Source: Phocaeicola salanitronis DSM 18170
GTDB taxonomy: Bacteria; Bacteroidota; Bacteroidia; Bacteroidales; Bacteroidaceae
Assembly: GCF_000190575.1 (NCBI RefSeq)
Contig: NC_015164.1
Span: forward strand, 2,551,001 to 2,615,000
Direction of reading: 5' to 3'
DNA length: 64,000 nucleotides
The notes below the pieces were generated by a model that saw only the letters and a list, made by a program, of their open reading frames with translations, searched no databases and was not told the origin of the DNA. The position numbers were made by a program, and so were the translations under genes. The stretch's first letter is position 1; each line of letters opens with the position of its first letter. Shown here one piece after another: positions 34,358 through 44,196 of this stretch.

Positions 34358-36979
34358 TCACTTTCCTGTCACGATACGTTTAATGTCATTCAGTTTGTTC
34401 AACGCTTCTATCGGTGTCAAGTTGTTCACATCCAGATGCAGGATTTCATCCCGTATCTGGCACAACACGGGGTCATCAAGCTGGAAGAAGCTGAGCTGGA
34501 CGCCGTCTTTAGGAGCAGAAGCCTGTACCTTCGGACGCGACACCATACCCTCCTGCCGGTTCTCTTGCTCCAGACGATGCAGGATTTCATCGGCACGCTT
34601 CACGATGCTTTGAGGCATGCCCGCCATTTTTGCCACATGAATACCAAACGAATGCTCGCTCCCTCCGCGCTCCAGCTTGCGAAGGAAAATCACCTTATTG
34701 TTGACCTCCTTAACCGTTACATTATAATTCTTGATACGCGGGAAGAGTGCTTCCATATCGTTCAACTCGTGATAGTGCGTGGCAAAAAGCGTACGGGCAT
34801 GAGCCTTCTTGTTCTCGTGGATATGCTCCACGATAGCCCATGCAATGGAGATGCCGTCATACGTGGAAGTGCCGCGCCCCAGCTCATCGAAGAGCACCAG
34901 GCTTCGGGGAGAGAGGTTGTTCAGGATATTGGCGGCTTCATTCATCTCGACCATGAACGTTGATTCGCCCACCGATATGTTGTCACTTGCTCCGACACGG
35001 GTGAATATTTTGTCCACCAGCCCGATATGCGCACTTTCGGCTGGCACGAAGCAGCCTATCTGAGCCAAGAGCGTGATAAGCGCCGTCTGGCGGAGCAAGG
35101 CAGACTTACCCGCCATATTGGGACCGGTGATAATGATAATCTGTTGTGATTCCGTATCGAGATAGACATCGTTGGCAATGTATTTCTCGCCCACGGGCAA
35201 TTGCTTCTCGATGACCGGATGGCGCCCTTGCTTGATGTCGAGCACATCATCGTCGGCTACCACCGGACGGATATACTTGTTCTCGCGCGCCACATCGGCA
35301 AAGGAGAGCAGGCAATCCAGACGTGCGATTTGCGTGGCATTGATCTGGATAGCCGGAATAAACTCGGCAAGGTCTGCCACCAAGTCATTATAAAGCTTGG
35401 TTTCCAGTACCAGGATTTTATCTTCCGCCCCCAATATCTTCTCTTCGTATTCTTTCAGTTCCTGCGTGATATACCGCTCGGCGTTCACCAGCGTCTGCTT
35501 GCGTATCCACTCGGCAGGCACTTTCTCCTTGTGTGCGTTCCGCACTTCGATGTAATAGCCAAACACATTGTTATAGGCAATCTTCAGGCTGGGGATGCCG
35601 GTCTGCTCGATTTCGCGTTGCTGGATTTGAAGCAGGTAATCCTTTCCCGAATAGGAAATGCGGCGCAGCTCATCCAGCTCGGCATTCACTCCGTCGGCTA
35701 TCACTCCGCCCTTGTTCACCAGCAGAGGCGGGTCGTTCACTATCTCCTTCGCTATTTTATCCCGAATCGAGACGCAGAGGTTCAATTGTTCCCCGATGCG
35801 CCGGAGGCTTTCGTTATCTGCGTTCAGACAAGCATTCTTGATAGGCTCAATGGCTTGGAGCGCCACCTTCAGTTGCACCACTTCACGGGGCGAGATACGT
35901 CCCACCGCGGCTTTTGATACGATGCGTTCCAAGTCGCCTATACGGTGCAGCTTCTCTTCGATAAAGTCCTTGAAGTCGGGCTCGCGGAAGAAATACTCCA
36001 CTACATCCAGCCGGGCGTTAATCGGTTTTACTTCCTTCAGGGGAAACACCATCCAGCGTTTCAGCAGGCGGGCACCCATGGGGCTGATGGTATGGTCTAT
36101 CACGTCCAGCAGGCTGGTGCCTCCCTCGTTCATGCTGCTTATCAGCTCCAGGCTGTGCACCGTAAACTTGTCCAGCCGCACGTAGCGTTCCTCCTCGATG
36201 CGTGCCAGCGAAGTGATATGCCCTATCTGATAATGCTGGGTCATGTCGAGGTATTGCAGGATGGCTCCAGCCGCGATGATGCCGTTCTTCAGATGCTCTA
36301 CGCCGAAGCCTTTCAGGTTCTTGGTCTCGAAATGCTTCAAGAGCTTCTCGCGTGCCGAAGCTTCGGTAAACACCCAGTCATCCAGCTCGAAGGTGAAAAA
36401 CTTGCTTCCGAAATTGCCTTCGAACATGGGTTTCTTGCCCCGCTCGAACAACACTTCCTTGGGAGCGAAATTATTCAGAAGCTTGTCGATGTAGTCAAAA
36501 GGCCCCTCGGCGGTCAGGAACTCGCCGGTAGAGATGTCCAGAAAAGCGATGCCGCACGCGGTTTTCCCGAAATGGATGGCGGCAAGGAAATTGTTCTCCT
36601 TATACGACAACACATTGTCGCTGATGGCAACGCCCGGCGTCACCAGTTCGGTAATGCCCCGCTTCACCAGCTTCTTCGTGGTTTTCGGGTCTTCCAGCTG
36701 GTCGCAGATAGCCACACGCCTTCCGGCACGTATCAGCTTGGGCAGATACGTATCGAGGGCATGGTGCGGAAATCCTGCCATTTCCACCGTCTTCGCCTGC
36801 CCGTTGGCACGCCTGGTCAAGGTTATTCCCAGTATTTGCGAAGCGGTCACGGCATCTTCGGAATAGGTTTCGTAAAAGTCGCCGCACCGGAAAAGCATCA
36901 GCGCGTCGGGATGCTTCGCCTTCAGGTCGAAATACTGTTTCATCATGGGGGTCAATACCACGTCGTTATCTTTAGCCAC
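34358..36979 (-). CDS. mutS: DNA mismatch repair protein MutS
   Basis: The product has 873 residues from a GTG at 36979 ([19 protein letters not shown]). The frame continues 67 codons upstream, but that part overlaps a perfect -7 box (37027-37020), so the GTG is preferred. The mismatch-recognition domain I has the Phe-x-Glu-type segment [11 protein letters not shown]. The clamp and lever regions follow. The ATPase has Walker A GPNMAGKS at 619-626 and [13 protein letters not shown] as Walker B/signature. MutS recognises mismatches and recruits MutL. Length and domains are complete. tRNA-Gln lies upstream on the same strand with its own terminator between them. Confidence 0.95.
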   Translation of the reverse strand: MAKDNDVVLTPMMKQYFDLKAKHPDALMLFRCGDFYETYSEDAVTASQILGITLTRRANGQAKTVEMAGFPHHALDTYLPKLIRAGRRVAICDQLEDPKTTKKLVKRGITELVTPGVAISDNVLSYKENNFLAAIHFGKTACGIAFLDISTGEFLTAEGPFDYIDKLLNNFAPKEVLFERGKKPMFEGNFGSKFFTFELDDWVFTEASAREKLLKHFETKNLKGFGVEHLKNGIIAAGAILQYLDMTQHYQIGHITSLARIEEERYVRLDKFTVHSLELISSMNEGGTSLLDVIDHTISPMGARLLKRWMVFPLKEVKPINARLDVVEYFFREPDFKDFIEEKLHRIGDLERIVSKAAVGRISPREVVQLKVALQAIEPIKNACLNADNESLRRIGEQLNLCVSIRDKIAKEIVNDPPLLVNKGGVIADGVNAELDELRRISYSGKDYLLQIQQREIEQTGIPSLKIAYNNVFGYYIEVRNAHKEKVPAEWIRKQTLVNAERYITQELKEYEEKILGAEDKILVLETKLYNDLVADLAEFIPAIQINATQIARLDCLLSFADVARENKYIRPVVADDDVLDIKQGRHPVIEKQLPVGEKYIANDVYLDTESQQIIIITGPNMAGKSALLRQTALITLLAQIGCFVPAESAHIGLVDKIFTRVGASDNISVGESTFMVEMNEAANILNNLSPRSLVLFDELGRGTSTYDGISIAWAIVEHIHENKKAHARTLFATHYHELNDMEALFPRIKNYNVTVKEVNNKVIFLRKLERGGSEHSFGIHVAKMAGMPQSIVKRADEILHRLEQENRQEGMVSRPKVQASAPKDGVQLSFFQLDDPVLCQIRDEILHLDVNNLTPIEALNKLNDIKRIVTGK

Positions 36980-37019
36980 TGTGTTGTCCTTTCTTTTATT
37001 AATGTGTTGTCCGTACCTG

Positions 37020-37027
37020 CAAAGGTA
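37020..37027 (-). promoter_or_regulatory. -7 promoter element of mutS
   Basis: TACCTTTG on the minus strand matches TAnnTTTG and lies 40 bases before the GTG at 36979. It excludes longer mutS starts, since those would begin upstream of the transcription start. Confidence 0.6.
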
Positions 37028-37167
37028 CGAAAATTTCCCAAATATCTGCCTTCCGTGACGCAAGTATCTGCAACGCCCGGCGCAAGCACCTGCATGAACG
37101 GATGCATGTATATGCGCAGGCGGAAGAAGGCAGGCACCTTTTCCGGGACATGCAACTCCGGAAAAAG

Positions 37168-37203
37168 GAAAACCCCGCAAAAACGACGTTTTTACGGGGT
37201 TTT
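37168..37203 (-). terminator. tRNA-Gln terminator
   Basis: ACCCCGCAAAAACG pairs with CGTTTTTACGGGGT around an AC loop region, with one C-A mismatch, and is followed on the minus strand by TTTTCC. It lies 24 bases after the tRNA 3' end. Confidence 0.75.
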
Positions 37204-37226
37204 ACCTTAAATGACTGTGATTTGCG

Positions 37227-37297
37227 TTGGACTACCTGGATTCGAACCAAGACAAACAGAACCAAAACCTGTTGTGCTGCCATTACACCATAGTCCA
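37227..37297 (-). tRNA. tRNA-Gln (anticodon TTG)
   Basis: On the minus strand the acceptor strands TGGACTA and TAGTCCA pair fully. The anticodon stem ACAGG/TCTGT encloses the loop TTTTGGT with anticodon TTG, and the T arm CTTGG-TTCGAAT-CCAGG is regular. The discriminator is A and CCA is not encoded. A -7 box TATCTTTG lies at 37335-37328 and a terminator at 37168-37203, so it is transcribed alone. Confidence 0.93.
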
Positions 37298-37327
37298 AAC
37301 TTCGTGTGCCTCTCTCAAGAAGCGGTG

Positions 37328-37335
37328 CAAAGATA
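37328..37335 (-). promoter_or_regulatory. -7 promoter element of tRNA-Gln
   Basis: TATCTTTG on the minus strand is a perfect -7 match, 30 bases before the tRNA 5' end. Confidence 0.55.
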
Positions 37336-37376
37336 AGTGTTTTTTGCAATATCTTCCAAATTATTTTGCACTTTTT

Positions 37377-37406
37377 TTTGTTCCTGCCCAATATTCTGTA
37401 TCTTTG
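37377..37406 (+). promoter_or_regulatory. Promoter of the tricorn-like protease gene
   Basis: TTTG (37377-37380) and TATCTTTG (37399-37406) are 18 bases apart. The leader to the ATG at 37429 is about 17 bases. Confidence 0.6.
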
Positions 37407-37428
37407 TCACATAAAAAAAGAGAAGTTT

Positions 37429-40400
37429 ATGAAAAAATTAGCATTAGGACTCCTGTTAGGAGCAAGTTGCGCGTCCCTTTCGGCGGTAACTCCGCTTTGG
37501 ATGCGTGATGCCGTCATTTCTCCGGACGGAAACGAAATCGCCTTTTGCTATAAAGGCGACATCTATAAAGTGAAGGCTTCGGGAGGCGAAGCCGTGCGGC
37601 TGACCACCCAGCCCTCGTATGAATCAACCCCCGTATGGTCTCCCGACGGGAAGCAAATCGCTTTCGCCAGCGACCGGTTCGGCAATATGGACGTGTTTAT
37701 CATGCCTTCCCAGGGCGGGGAAGCCCGGAGGCTGACCTTCAACTCGGCTTCGGAAATCCCTTCCGCCTTTACTCCGGACGGGAAACAAGTGGTGTTCTCG
37801 GCATCGATTCAAGACCCTGCGGGCAGTGCCCTCTTCCCTAAAAGCGCCATGACAGAGCTGTATCAGGTGCCCGCCGAAGGAGGCCGCACCGCCCAAATCA
37901 TCGGCACGCCGGCGGAGATGGTCTGCTATGAGCCTTCGGGCAAGTTTTTCCTCTATCAAGACCAGAAAGGTGTAGAAAGCGAATGGCGCAAGCACCATAC
38001 CTCGTCCATTACCCGTGACGTATGGATGTATGACGTAGCGGCGGGGAAACACACCAACCTGACCAACCGTGCCGGAGAAGACCGTAATCCGGTATTAAGC
38101 CCCGACGGGACGCAAGTGTATTTCCTGAGCGAGCGCGACGGAGGCTCGTTCAACGTCTACCGTTTCCCGCTCGACCGGCCCCAGGACGTGCAAGCGGTCA
38201 CCTCGTTCAAAGGCAATCCGGTGCGTTTCCTCTCGGTAAGCCGGAACGGCACGCTCTGCTATACTTATGACGGAGAACTGTACACCCAATCCCTGCAAGC
38301 GGGACAAGCGAAGAAGGTACCCGTCTCGCTGACCTCAGACGAAGAAAATATTCCTGTAAGCTATACGTTTACGCGGGGCGCTTCGGAAGCTACGGTATCG
38401 CCCGACGGCAAACAGGTGGCGTTCGTGGTGCGGGGTGAAGTGTTCGTGACATCCGTCGAATACGGCACCACCAAGCAAATCACCCATACGCCCGAAGCCG
38501 AAGAAGGCGTTTCGTTCGGTGCGGACAACCGCACCTTGGTCTATGCCAGCGAGCGCGATGGAATAAGCGGACTTTACACCGCAAAAATCTCACGCGAGGA
38601 AGAAAAGAATTTCCCCAATGCCACGCTGATAGAAGAAGAAGCCCTGCTTCCCTCGAAAACCGTAGAGCGGAGCTATCCGAAGTTCTCGCCCGACGGGAAA
38701 GAAATCGCCTTCATCGAAGGGCGTACCCGCCTCATGGTGCTGAACCTGAAGAGCAAGAAGGTGCGTCAGGTGACCGACGGGTCTACGTGGTACTCGCTTT
38801 CGGGAGGCTTTGACTATCAGTGGTCGCCCGACGGGAAATGGTTTGCACTGGAATTCATCGCCCACAAGCACGAGCCTTATTCGGACATCGGACTGGTTTG
38901 CGCCGACGGGAAAAGCCCGATTATCAACCTGACCAACAGCGGTTATACGAGCGGCATGCCCCGCTGGACCATGGACGGAAACGCCCTGCTCTTCACTACC
39001 GAACGGTATGGTATGCGCAATCATGCCTCGTGGGGCTCGCTGGACGATGTGATGATGGTCTTCCTGAACCAGGACGCATACGACAAGTTCCGCCTGAGCA
39101 AAGAGGATTACGAATTGCAAAAGGAACTGGAGAAAGAGCAGGAAAAAGCGGGTGAAACCGCTTCGAAAGACAAGAAAAAGGATAAAAAAGCGGATGCAAA
39201 AACAGATAGCGTGAAATTAATCACGGTTGAACCGGACGGCATAGAAGACCGCATCGTACGCCTCACGCCCAACTCATCGCGCTTGTCCTCAGCCGCTATC
39301 TCGAAAGACGGAGAAACCCTGTACTATTTATCTGCGTTCGAAGGCGGATTCGACATGTGGAAAATGGACTTGCGCAAGCATGAGACCAAGCTTCTGCACA
39401 AAATGGACGCGCGCTGGGCAAACATGGAAACCGACCGCGATGGGAATTTCTTCGTACTGGGAGGCGGAACCATGCAGAAGATGGACGGGAAATCGGAAAA
39501 GCTGGAACCGATTACCTACCGTGCCGAAGTGAAGATGAATCCCTACGAAGAACGCGAATACATCTTCGACAACATCTACCGCGAGGAAAAGGCACGCTTC
39601 TACAACGTGAACATGCACGGCGTGGACTGGGATGCCTTGACGGAGACCTACCGCAAGTTCCTGCCTCATATCAATAACAATTATGATTTCGCCGAAATGC
39701 TGAGCGAATGGCTGGGCGAACTGAACGTATCTCATACCGGCGGACGCTTCTATCCCGAACTGGATACCGAAAGCACTGCCCAGCTGGGGCTATTGTATGA
39801 CTGGGACTATACGGGCAACGGATTGCGCATCGCCGAAATCATCGAGAAAGGACCTTTCGACCGCAAGAGCACCCGTGCCAAATCCGGTGTGATTATCGAG
39901 AAAATCAACGGCCAGGCTCTCGAAGCCGATAAAGACTATACTCCTTTATTAAATGGGCAGGCAGGCAAGAAAACCTTGGTATCGCTTTACGACCCTGAAA
40001 CAAAGGAACGCTGGGAAGAAGTGGTGAAGCCCATAAGCAGCAGGACGATGAGCGGCTTGCTCTATACGCGCTGGGTAAAACAACGTGCGGAGGACGTAAA
40101 ACGCTGGTCGAACGGACGTTTGGGCTATGTGCACATCGAATCGATGGATGATTCCAGTTTCCGTTCGGTTTACTCGGACATCTTGGGCAAGTACAACCAA
40201 TGCGAAGGCATCGTGATAGACACCCGCTTCAATGGAGGCGGACGCTTGCACGAGGACATCGAAGTATTGTTCAGCGGAAAGAAATACTTTACCCAAGTCA
40301 TTCGCGGACGCGAGACCTGCGATATGCCCAGCCGACGTTGGAACAAACCTTCCATCATGGTGCAATGTGAAGCAAACTACTCGAACGCACACGGCACCCC

Positions 40401-40671
40401 GTGGGTATACAAGCATCGCGGACTGGGCAAGCTGGTAGGTGCGCCCGTTCCCGGAACCATGACCAGCGTAAACTGGGTAACCACGCAAGACCCGACCCTC
40501 GTATTCGGCATTCCGGTGGTAGGCTATCGCCTCCCCGACGGAAGCTATCTGGAAAACACCCAGCTTGACCCCGACATCTATGTGCTGAACGCTCCCGAAA
40601 CGATTGTGAAAGGAGAAGACACACAATTGAAAGCAGCCGTAGATGAATTGCTGAAGGAAATCGGAGAATAA
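37429..40671 (+). CDS. Tricorn-like secreted S41 protease with WD40-like propeller
   Basis: The protein has 1080 residues. The ATG at 37429 follows a promoter directly; the longer upstream frame has no signal peptide. A signal peptide ends near CASLSA. Residues ~25-600 hold PD40/WD40-like repeats (VISPDGNEIAFCYKGD, PVWSPDGKQIAFASDR, PVLSPDGTQVYFLSERDGG). A Lys-rich insert follows at ~570-590. The C-terminal third has a PDZ-like part and the S41 core with VIDTRFNGGGRLHED and the catalytic-Ser region CEANYSNAHG (S985). Tricorn homologues degrade peptides; this one should act in the periplasm. The gene is monocistronic, with a TIR element beyond its stop. Confidence 0.88.
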   Translation: MKKLALGLLLGASCASLSAVTPLWMRDAVISPDGNEIAFCYKGDIYKVKASGGEAVRLTTQPSYESTPVWSPDGKQIAFASDRFGNMDVFIMPSQGGEARRLTFNSASEIPSAFTPDGKQVVFSASIQDPAGSALFPKSAMTELYQVPAEGGRTAQIIGTPAEMVCYEPSGKFFLYQDQKGVESEWRKHHTSSITRDVWMYDVAAGKHTNLTNRAGEDRNPVLSPDGTQVYFLSERDGGSFNVYRFPLDRPQDVQAVTSFKGNPVRFLSVSRNGTLCYTYDGELYTQSLQAGQAKKVPVSLTSDEENIPVSYTFTRGASEATVSPDGKQVAFVVRGEVFVTSVEYGTTKQITHTPEAEEGVSFGADNRTLVYASERDGISGLYTAKISREEEKNFPNATLIEEEALLPSKTVERSYPKFSPDGKEIAFIEGRTRLMVLNLKSKKVRQVTDGSTWYSLSGGFDYQWSPDGKWFALEFIAHKHEPYSDIGLVCADGKSPIINLTNSGYTSGMPRWTMDGNALLFTTERYGMRNHASWGSLDDVMMVFLNQDAYDKFRLSKEDYELQKELEKEQEKAGETASKDKKKDKKADAKTDSVKLITVEPDGIEDRIVRLTPNSSRLSSAAISKDGETLYYLSAFEGGFDMWKMDLRKHETKLLHKMDARWANMETDRDGNFFVLGGGTMQKMDGKSEKLEPITYRAEVKMNPYEEREYIFDNIYREEKARFYNVNMHGVDWDALTETYRKFLPHINNNYDFAEMLSEWLGELNVSHTGGRFYPELDTESTAQLGLLYDWDYTGNGLRIAEIIEKGPFDRKSTRAKSGVIIEKINGQALEADKDYTPLLNGQAGKKTLVSLYDPETKERWEEVVKPISSRTMSGLLYTRWVKQRAEDVKRWSNGRLGYVHIESMDDSSFRSVYSDILGKYNQCEGIVIDTRFNGGGRLHEDIEVLFSGKKYFTQVIRGRETCDMPSRRWNKPSIMVQCEANYSNAHGTPWVYKHRGLGKLVGAPVPGTMTSVNWVTTQDPTLVFGIPVVGYRLPDGSYLENTQLDPDIYVLNAPETIVKGEDTQLKAAVDELLKEIGE

Positions 40672-40694
40672 AAAGCATGAATAAAAATAATTGA

Positions 40695-40825
40695 TGAATA
40701 TCCGCAAACAGCCCCTGTAGGGGCGTATTGCATACGCCCGAATACGCCAACTTATCCATGTGGATGCTTTTAGGGGCGTATGCGATACGCCCCTACAGTT
40801 TATTGGGCGGAAATGCGGATATTCA
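40695..40825. mobile_element. 131-bp TIR element (MITE-like), copy 2
   Basis: The termini are TGAATATCCGCA (40695-40706) and TGCGGATATTCA (40814-40825). The interior shows the same TAGGGGCGTAT...ATACGCCCCTA inverted repeat as copy 1 at 21001. The right terminus supplies the TGA stop codon of the minus-strand gene at 40823. No clean target-site duplication is visible. It fills the 150-base gap between two convergent genes. Confidence 0.75.
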
Positions 40826-42211
40826 ATAAAATGAACCCCAGCATGCATCTTTCCCGCTCAACCAATCCTTCAATGAAGTTCGTACAAGAAAATCGGGCAA
40901 TAAACTCGTGTCCTGATTCCGTTCATCGGGCCGTACAAAATACGAATGGCTGATGTAAGCTTGGGTTTGGGTATAAGGAAGCTCTACGCAAAGCACATCG
41001 CCGAAACAGGTCGGCTTTTGGGAGGTAGGAGTCCCGATAATCGGGAAAAGCGCATTGTCTTTGATGAGCGTCAACAGATAATTGGCACTGCTGAAGGTAT
41101 TCTGCCCTTGAATAAACGCCACTTCTCCATGAAAACGATTGGAAGGCTTCGGCATATCACCGGTAAAATCATTCATTACTTGATGTTGTTCCGCCAACTC
41201 CCCTTTCATTGATTCATACTTGTCACGGATAAAAAGCGTAGGATAACACGTTTGCAAGAAATCAGACACACGGATGTAGGAATGAAACGGACAAATATCC
41301 CGAAGGGAGACACCCAGAAATTCAAGCAACACATCGCCCAATACACTATTTCCTCCTCCATTATAACGCATGTCTATCACCAGCCGATTCACGTTATGCA
41401 CCGCCATTGCACGTGCCATTTCATCCAGGAAATCCGCAAACAACGGAAGACTATCCTCCACGGCTTTATCTGGAGAGACCTGCATCAAACGGCATCCTTG
41501 CCAATAAGTAAACCGGTCTATCATCGCATTGAACTGAAAATAACACGTATCGCCGATTATCTGATAATGAAAAGGCTCGTTTCTCCTTGCCGTAACCGGA
41601 TGCGGAACCTGCTTCACCTGATACAAGCCTGATGCACCTTCATTTAAGGACGAAGGCAAACACACTTCACTTCCATCCGCAAACATAAAGCGGACACCCC
41701 TGTCCGTATCTATCCCCAAAGCGTTCAGAAACGCTTTATTGTTCATAAAAAAGCTTCCCGTAATACAAGCCTTTATCTGATTCTCCGAAGGAACATAAAC
41801 CTTTAATTTTTGTATCAATGAAGCAATCGGACACGCATTAATAGCTATAAGTTCCTTTCCCGTGCAATTCGGAACCGAATCCGGAAGACTTCGAAAATAA
41901 AAACTCCCCTCATAATAACGTAACGTGAAAGGATAAAGCGATGTATCGTCAAGCATCACAAATGTATGCGCATCTTGAAGCAAAGCCAGCCAACGGTTCA
42001 GTTCTACCTGAAACGCCGGACGTTCCATCCGCTCGTCCAACTTATCGCATAAAGATTCGGCATACTTCTCGAAACGTGCAAAAGCCGCTTCATCCACCAG
42101 CGGAAGCGGATGAAACGCCTTGATGAAAGCCAACAGATTCATCACTTCATGCTGATACGGATTGCCGGCTTTCTCCTTATATAATATAGGTATAGGAAAA
42201 ACGTTATCCAT
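40823..42211 (-). CDS. S41-like peptidase-fold protein without a signal peptide
   Basis: The product has 462 residues from ATG 42211, which overlaps the end of the upstream small gene by 8 bases. A TTG two codons upstream is less likely. The C-terminal half has the S41 core: LVIDMRYNGGGNSVLGDVLL and FIQGQNTFSSANYLLTLI, where the Ser-Ser pair matches the catalytic Ser position. The N-terminal half (AFIKAFHPLPLVDEAAFARF, LLQDAHTFVML) is the usual helical lead-in of tail-specific-protease-like proteins. It lacks a signal peptide, which is unusual for this family. It is probably the last gene of a three-gene set with the membrane protein and the retropepsin-like protein. Its stop codon is contributed by a TIR element. 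Confidence 0.72.
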   Translation of the reverse strand: MDNVFPIPILYKEKAGNPYQHEVMNLLAFIKAFHPLPLVDEAAFARFEKYAESLCDKLDERMERPAFQVELNRWLALLQDAHTFVMLDDTSLYPFTLRYYEGSFYFRSLPDSVPNCTGKELIAINACPIASLIQKLKVYVPSENQIKACITGSFFMNNKAFLNALGIDTDRGVRFMFADGSEVCLPSSLNEGASGLYQVKQVPHPVTARRNEPFHYQIIGDTCYFQFNAMIDRFTYWQGCRLMQVSPDKAVEDSLPLFADFLDEMARAMAVHNVNRLVIDMRYNGGGNSVLGDVLLEFLGVSLRDICPFHSYIRVSDFLQTCYPTLFIRDKYESMKGELAEQHQVMNDFTGDMPKPSNRFHGEVAFIQGQNTFSSANYLLTLIKDNALFPIIGTPTSQKPTCFGDVLCVELPYTQTQAYISHSYFVRPDERNQDTSLLPDFLVRTSLKDWLSGKDACWGSFY

Positions 42212-42482
42212 TTTCAATCAAATAAAATGCCATACCCACGATGCCTGCCACGACTCCTATCACACATCCGCACCAGAAATAGAATGCTAATTTCTTCTTA
42301 TCCATATTGCTTTTCCGACTCATCTGTTTGATCAGGCCCGCCATACTTCCGCCAAACACGCCCAAACCAATACCGATAACAAGTCCGGCTGAAGAGTCTA
42401 ACACCATTTTCAATATAAAACCAAGAACTACCCCGACACCTGTTCCGATGCCGATATAGCGGTCTGTAATGCTTTCTTTCAT
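42204..42482 (-). CDS. Small membrane protein, unknown function
   Basis: This 92-residue protein has three hydrophobic stretches: GIGTGVGVVLGFILKMVL, AGLVIGIGLGVFGGSMAGLI and FYFWCGCVIGVVAGIVGMAF. The first two are Gly-rich, glycine-zipper-like, and separated by a short Lys/Arg/Ser loop (KQMSRKSNMDKKK). I do not recognise a family. It lies upstream of, and overlaps, the S41-like gene (8 bases), so the two are translationally coupled, and it may anchor or assist that protein. Confidence 0.7.
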   Translation of the reverse strand: MKESITDRYIGIGTGVGVVLGFILKMVLDSSAGLVIGIGLGVFGGSMAGLIKQMSRKSNMDKKKLAFYFWCGCVIGVVAGIVGMAFYLIENG

Positions 42483-42584
42483 TTTATTGCTTTCCTTCCT
42501 GTTTTATGTTTCTTTCTTCTTAATCACAATCGCAAAGATAACGATTTACTTCAAACCAGCTACAATTACTATCTATTTTCCTTG

Positions 42585-43418
42585 TTACTCTTTCAAACAA
42601 TAACACTTTATCTCCTGCTGGCGAGTATCCAATACGACTTGCGAGAAGCGTTTGAAAAACGAAAGCCCCATTGTTCTTCGAGATGCCAATGTTGCCAACG
42701 TCACGTTTTTAAACTGCATTTTATTTACTTTCCCTTGCGCCACTTCATAAACCGTTATCACACTTCCTGCATCCGTAAAGCCATAACAAGTATCTTTTTT
42801 CAAAAAGCAAGCGTCAGACATTTGTTCTATATCTTGCTTTGACAAAAAGAAATCACTCCGGTCATACCCCGTATCTATCAAGACATGAGAGCATTTGACG
42901 CCATTCAGTTCCATTTCCTCCACATAATACAAGCCTCGTTCCTTCTTATAGCGCAAGACCATATCCGGAGTTCCGGAAACAAACGGATGAACATTAGAGA
43001 TTGTACCTTCTTCAAAATCAAGCAACCAATTACAACGGTCTATCATGTCTGTACCTATAACCCCATGGATATGTTGCCATTGAAAACGCCGCGGCAATAA
43101 GACGACTGTCCACAAATTCCCTTCGATATTCCCCAAACACGTATAAAACGAAAAATATTTCTTCACCGAAAAACCATTGCCGGCTATATCTTTCGCGTAC
43201 GCCTGCATAAAAGGATGAAAAGATTCCGGCACGGTATCAGCATAAAGCAAGGTAATATTCGCTCCCGTATCAAAAAGAAAATTCATCCCGTTCCCGGAGA
43301 ATGTTACATAACCGTCCTTGTCAAACGCAGAGACAAAAGGATTTATCTTCGGCTTCATTCCGATAAGGAACAACCCGACCGTTGCTATGGATACGATTAT
43401 GAAAAGAAGTTTTTTCAT
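42585..43418 (-). CDS. Membrane-anchored retropepsin-like aspartic protease, two DTG motifs
   Basis: The product has 277 residues. The N-terminal hydrophobic segment LLFIIVSIATVGLFLIGM may be an uncleaved anchor or signal. Two aspartic-protease motifs are visible: FLFDTGANITLL near residue 50 and VLIDTGYDRSDFFL near residue 185. Each lies in a similar ~100-residue half with downstream IGTDMI and GLSFFK segments typical of the hydrophobic-Gly part of the retropepsin fold. A single chain with two DTG half-sites is like a pepsin arrangement. It is divergent from sodB and lies 102 bases upstream of the small membrane protein gene on the same strand. Confidence 0.72.
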   Translation of the reverse strand: MKKLLFIIVSIATVGLFLIGMKPKINPFVSAFDKDGYVTFSGNGMNFLFDTGANITLLYADTVPESFHPFMQAYAKDIAGNGFSVKKYFSFYTCLGNIEGNLWTVVLLPRRFQWQHIHGVIGTDMIDRCNWLLDFEEGTISNVHPFVSGTPDMVLRYKKERGLYYVEEMELNGVKCSHVLIDTGYDRSDFFLSKQDIEQMSDACFLKKDTCYGFTDAGSVITVYEVAQGKVNKMQFKNVTLATLASRRTMGLSFFKRFSQVVLDTRQQEIKCYCLKE

Positions 43419-43594
43419 CTGGACGAACTTATTCTATTCATTGATAAAGGCTCTGCGTCAGTTCATGTTTTTACCAATGCAAAGGTAATGATTTCTATTT
43501 ATTTTTTATTATTCTCCAAATAACGCCCTGTTTCTCAAAACTTTTCTGTATCTTTCGGTGTTGATTATATATAAACCCTTTAAAAGCAAAAAAC

Positions 43595-44170
43595 ATGAAA
43601 CATTCAATGCCCCAGCTTCCTTACACCATGGAAGCACTGGCTCCTTACATGAGCCAGGAAACACTGGAATACCACTACGGAAAACACCTGCAAACCTACG
43701 TGGATAACCTGAACAAACTGATAGCCGGCACGCCCTTCGAAAACATGACACTGGAAGACATCATCCGCAAAGCCGATGGAGGCATCTTCAACAACGCCGC
43801 ACAGACATGGAACCATACGTTCTTCTTCGAGACGCTTACCCCCCGGCAAACCGCCATGCCCGACAAACTGGTACAGAAACTGACGGAAGACTTCGGCTCG
43901 CCCGAGGCGTTCAAACAAGAATTTACACAGAAAGCGACAACGCTGTTCGGCTCAGGATGGGTATGGCTGACAGAGGACACACAAGGCAAACTCTCCATTC
44001 AGACAGAGCCCAATGCCGGCAATCCGCTGACCAAAGGCATGAAGCCGATTCTCGTCCTCGATGTATGGGAACATGCTTATTACATTGATTACCGCAACCG
44101 GCGGGCAGCCTTCATCGAAGCATTCTGGAACTTAACAGACTGGGAAAAAGTTGCCTTACGCATCACCTAA
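43595..44170 (+). CDS. sodB: Superoxide dismutase (Fe/Mn)
   Basis: This 191-residue cytosolic SOD has the metal ligands in recognisable places: His in LEYHYGKH, His in QTWNHTFFF, and Asp plus His in DVWEHAYY. The GSGWVWL core segment is intact. Bacteroides SOD is cambialistic (Fe or Mn), converts superoxide to peroxide and helps aerotolerance. No signal peptide is present. A TATCTTTC box about 40 bases upstream is one mismatch from the -7 consensus. It is convergent with the Rhs remnant. Confidence 0.96.
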   Translation: MKHSMPQLPYTMEALAPYMSQETLEYHYGKHLQTYVDNLNKLIAGTPFENMTLEDIIRKADGGIFNNAAQTWNHTFFFETLTPRQTAMPDKLVQKLTEDFGSPEAFKQEFTQKATTLFGSGWVWLTEDTQGKLSIQTEPNAGNPLTKGMKPILVLDVWEHAYYIDYRNRRAAFIEAFWNLTDWEKVALRIT

Positions 44171-44196
44171 GTGAAATTGGTTAATAAAATAAAAAT

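Noticed and set aside
36980..37180. 67-codon N-terminal extension of mutS
   Set aside because: It lies across the mutS -7 box and has no similarity to MutS; the total length with GTG 36979 is the family norm.
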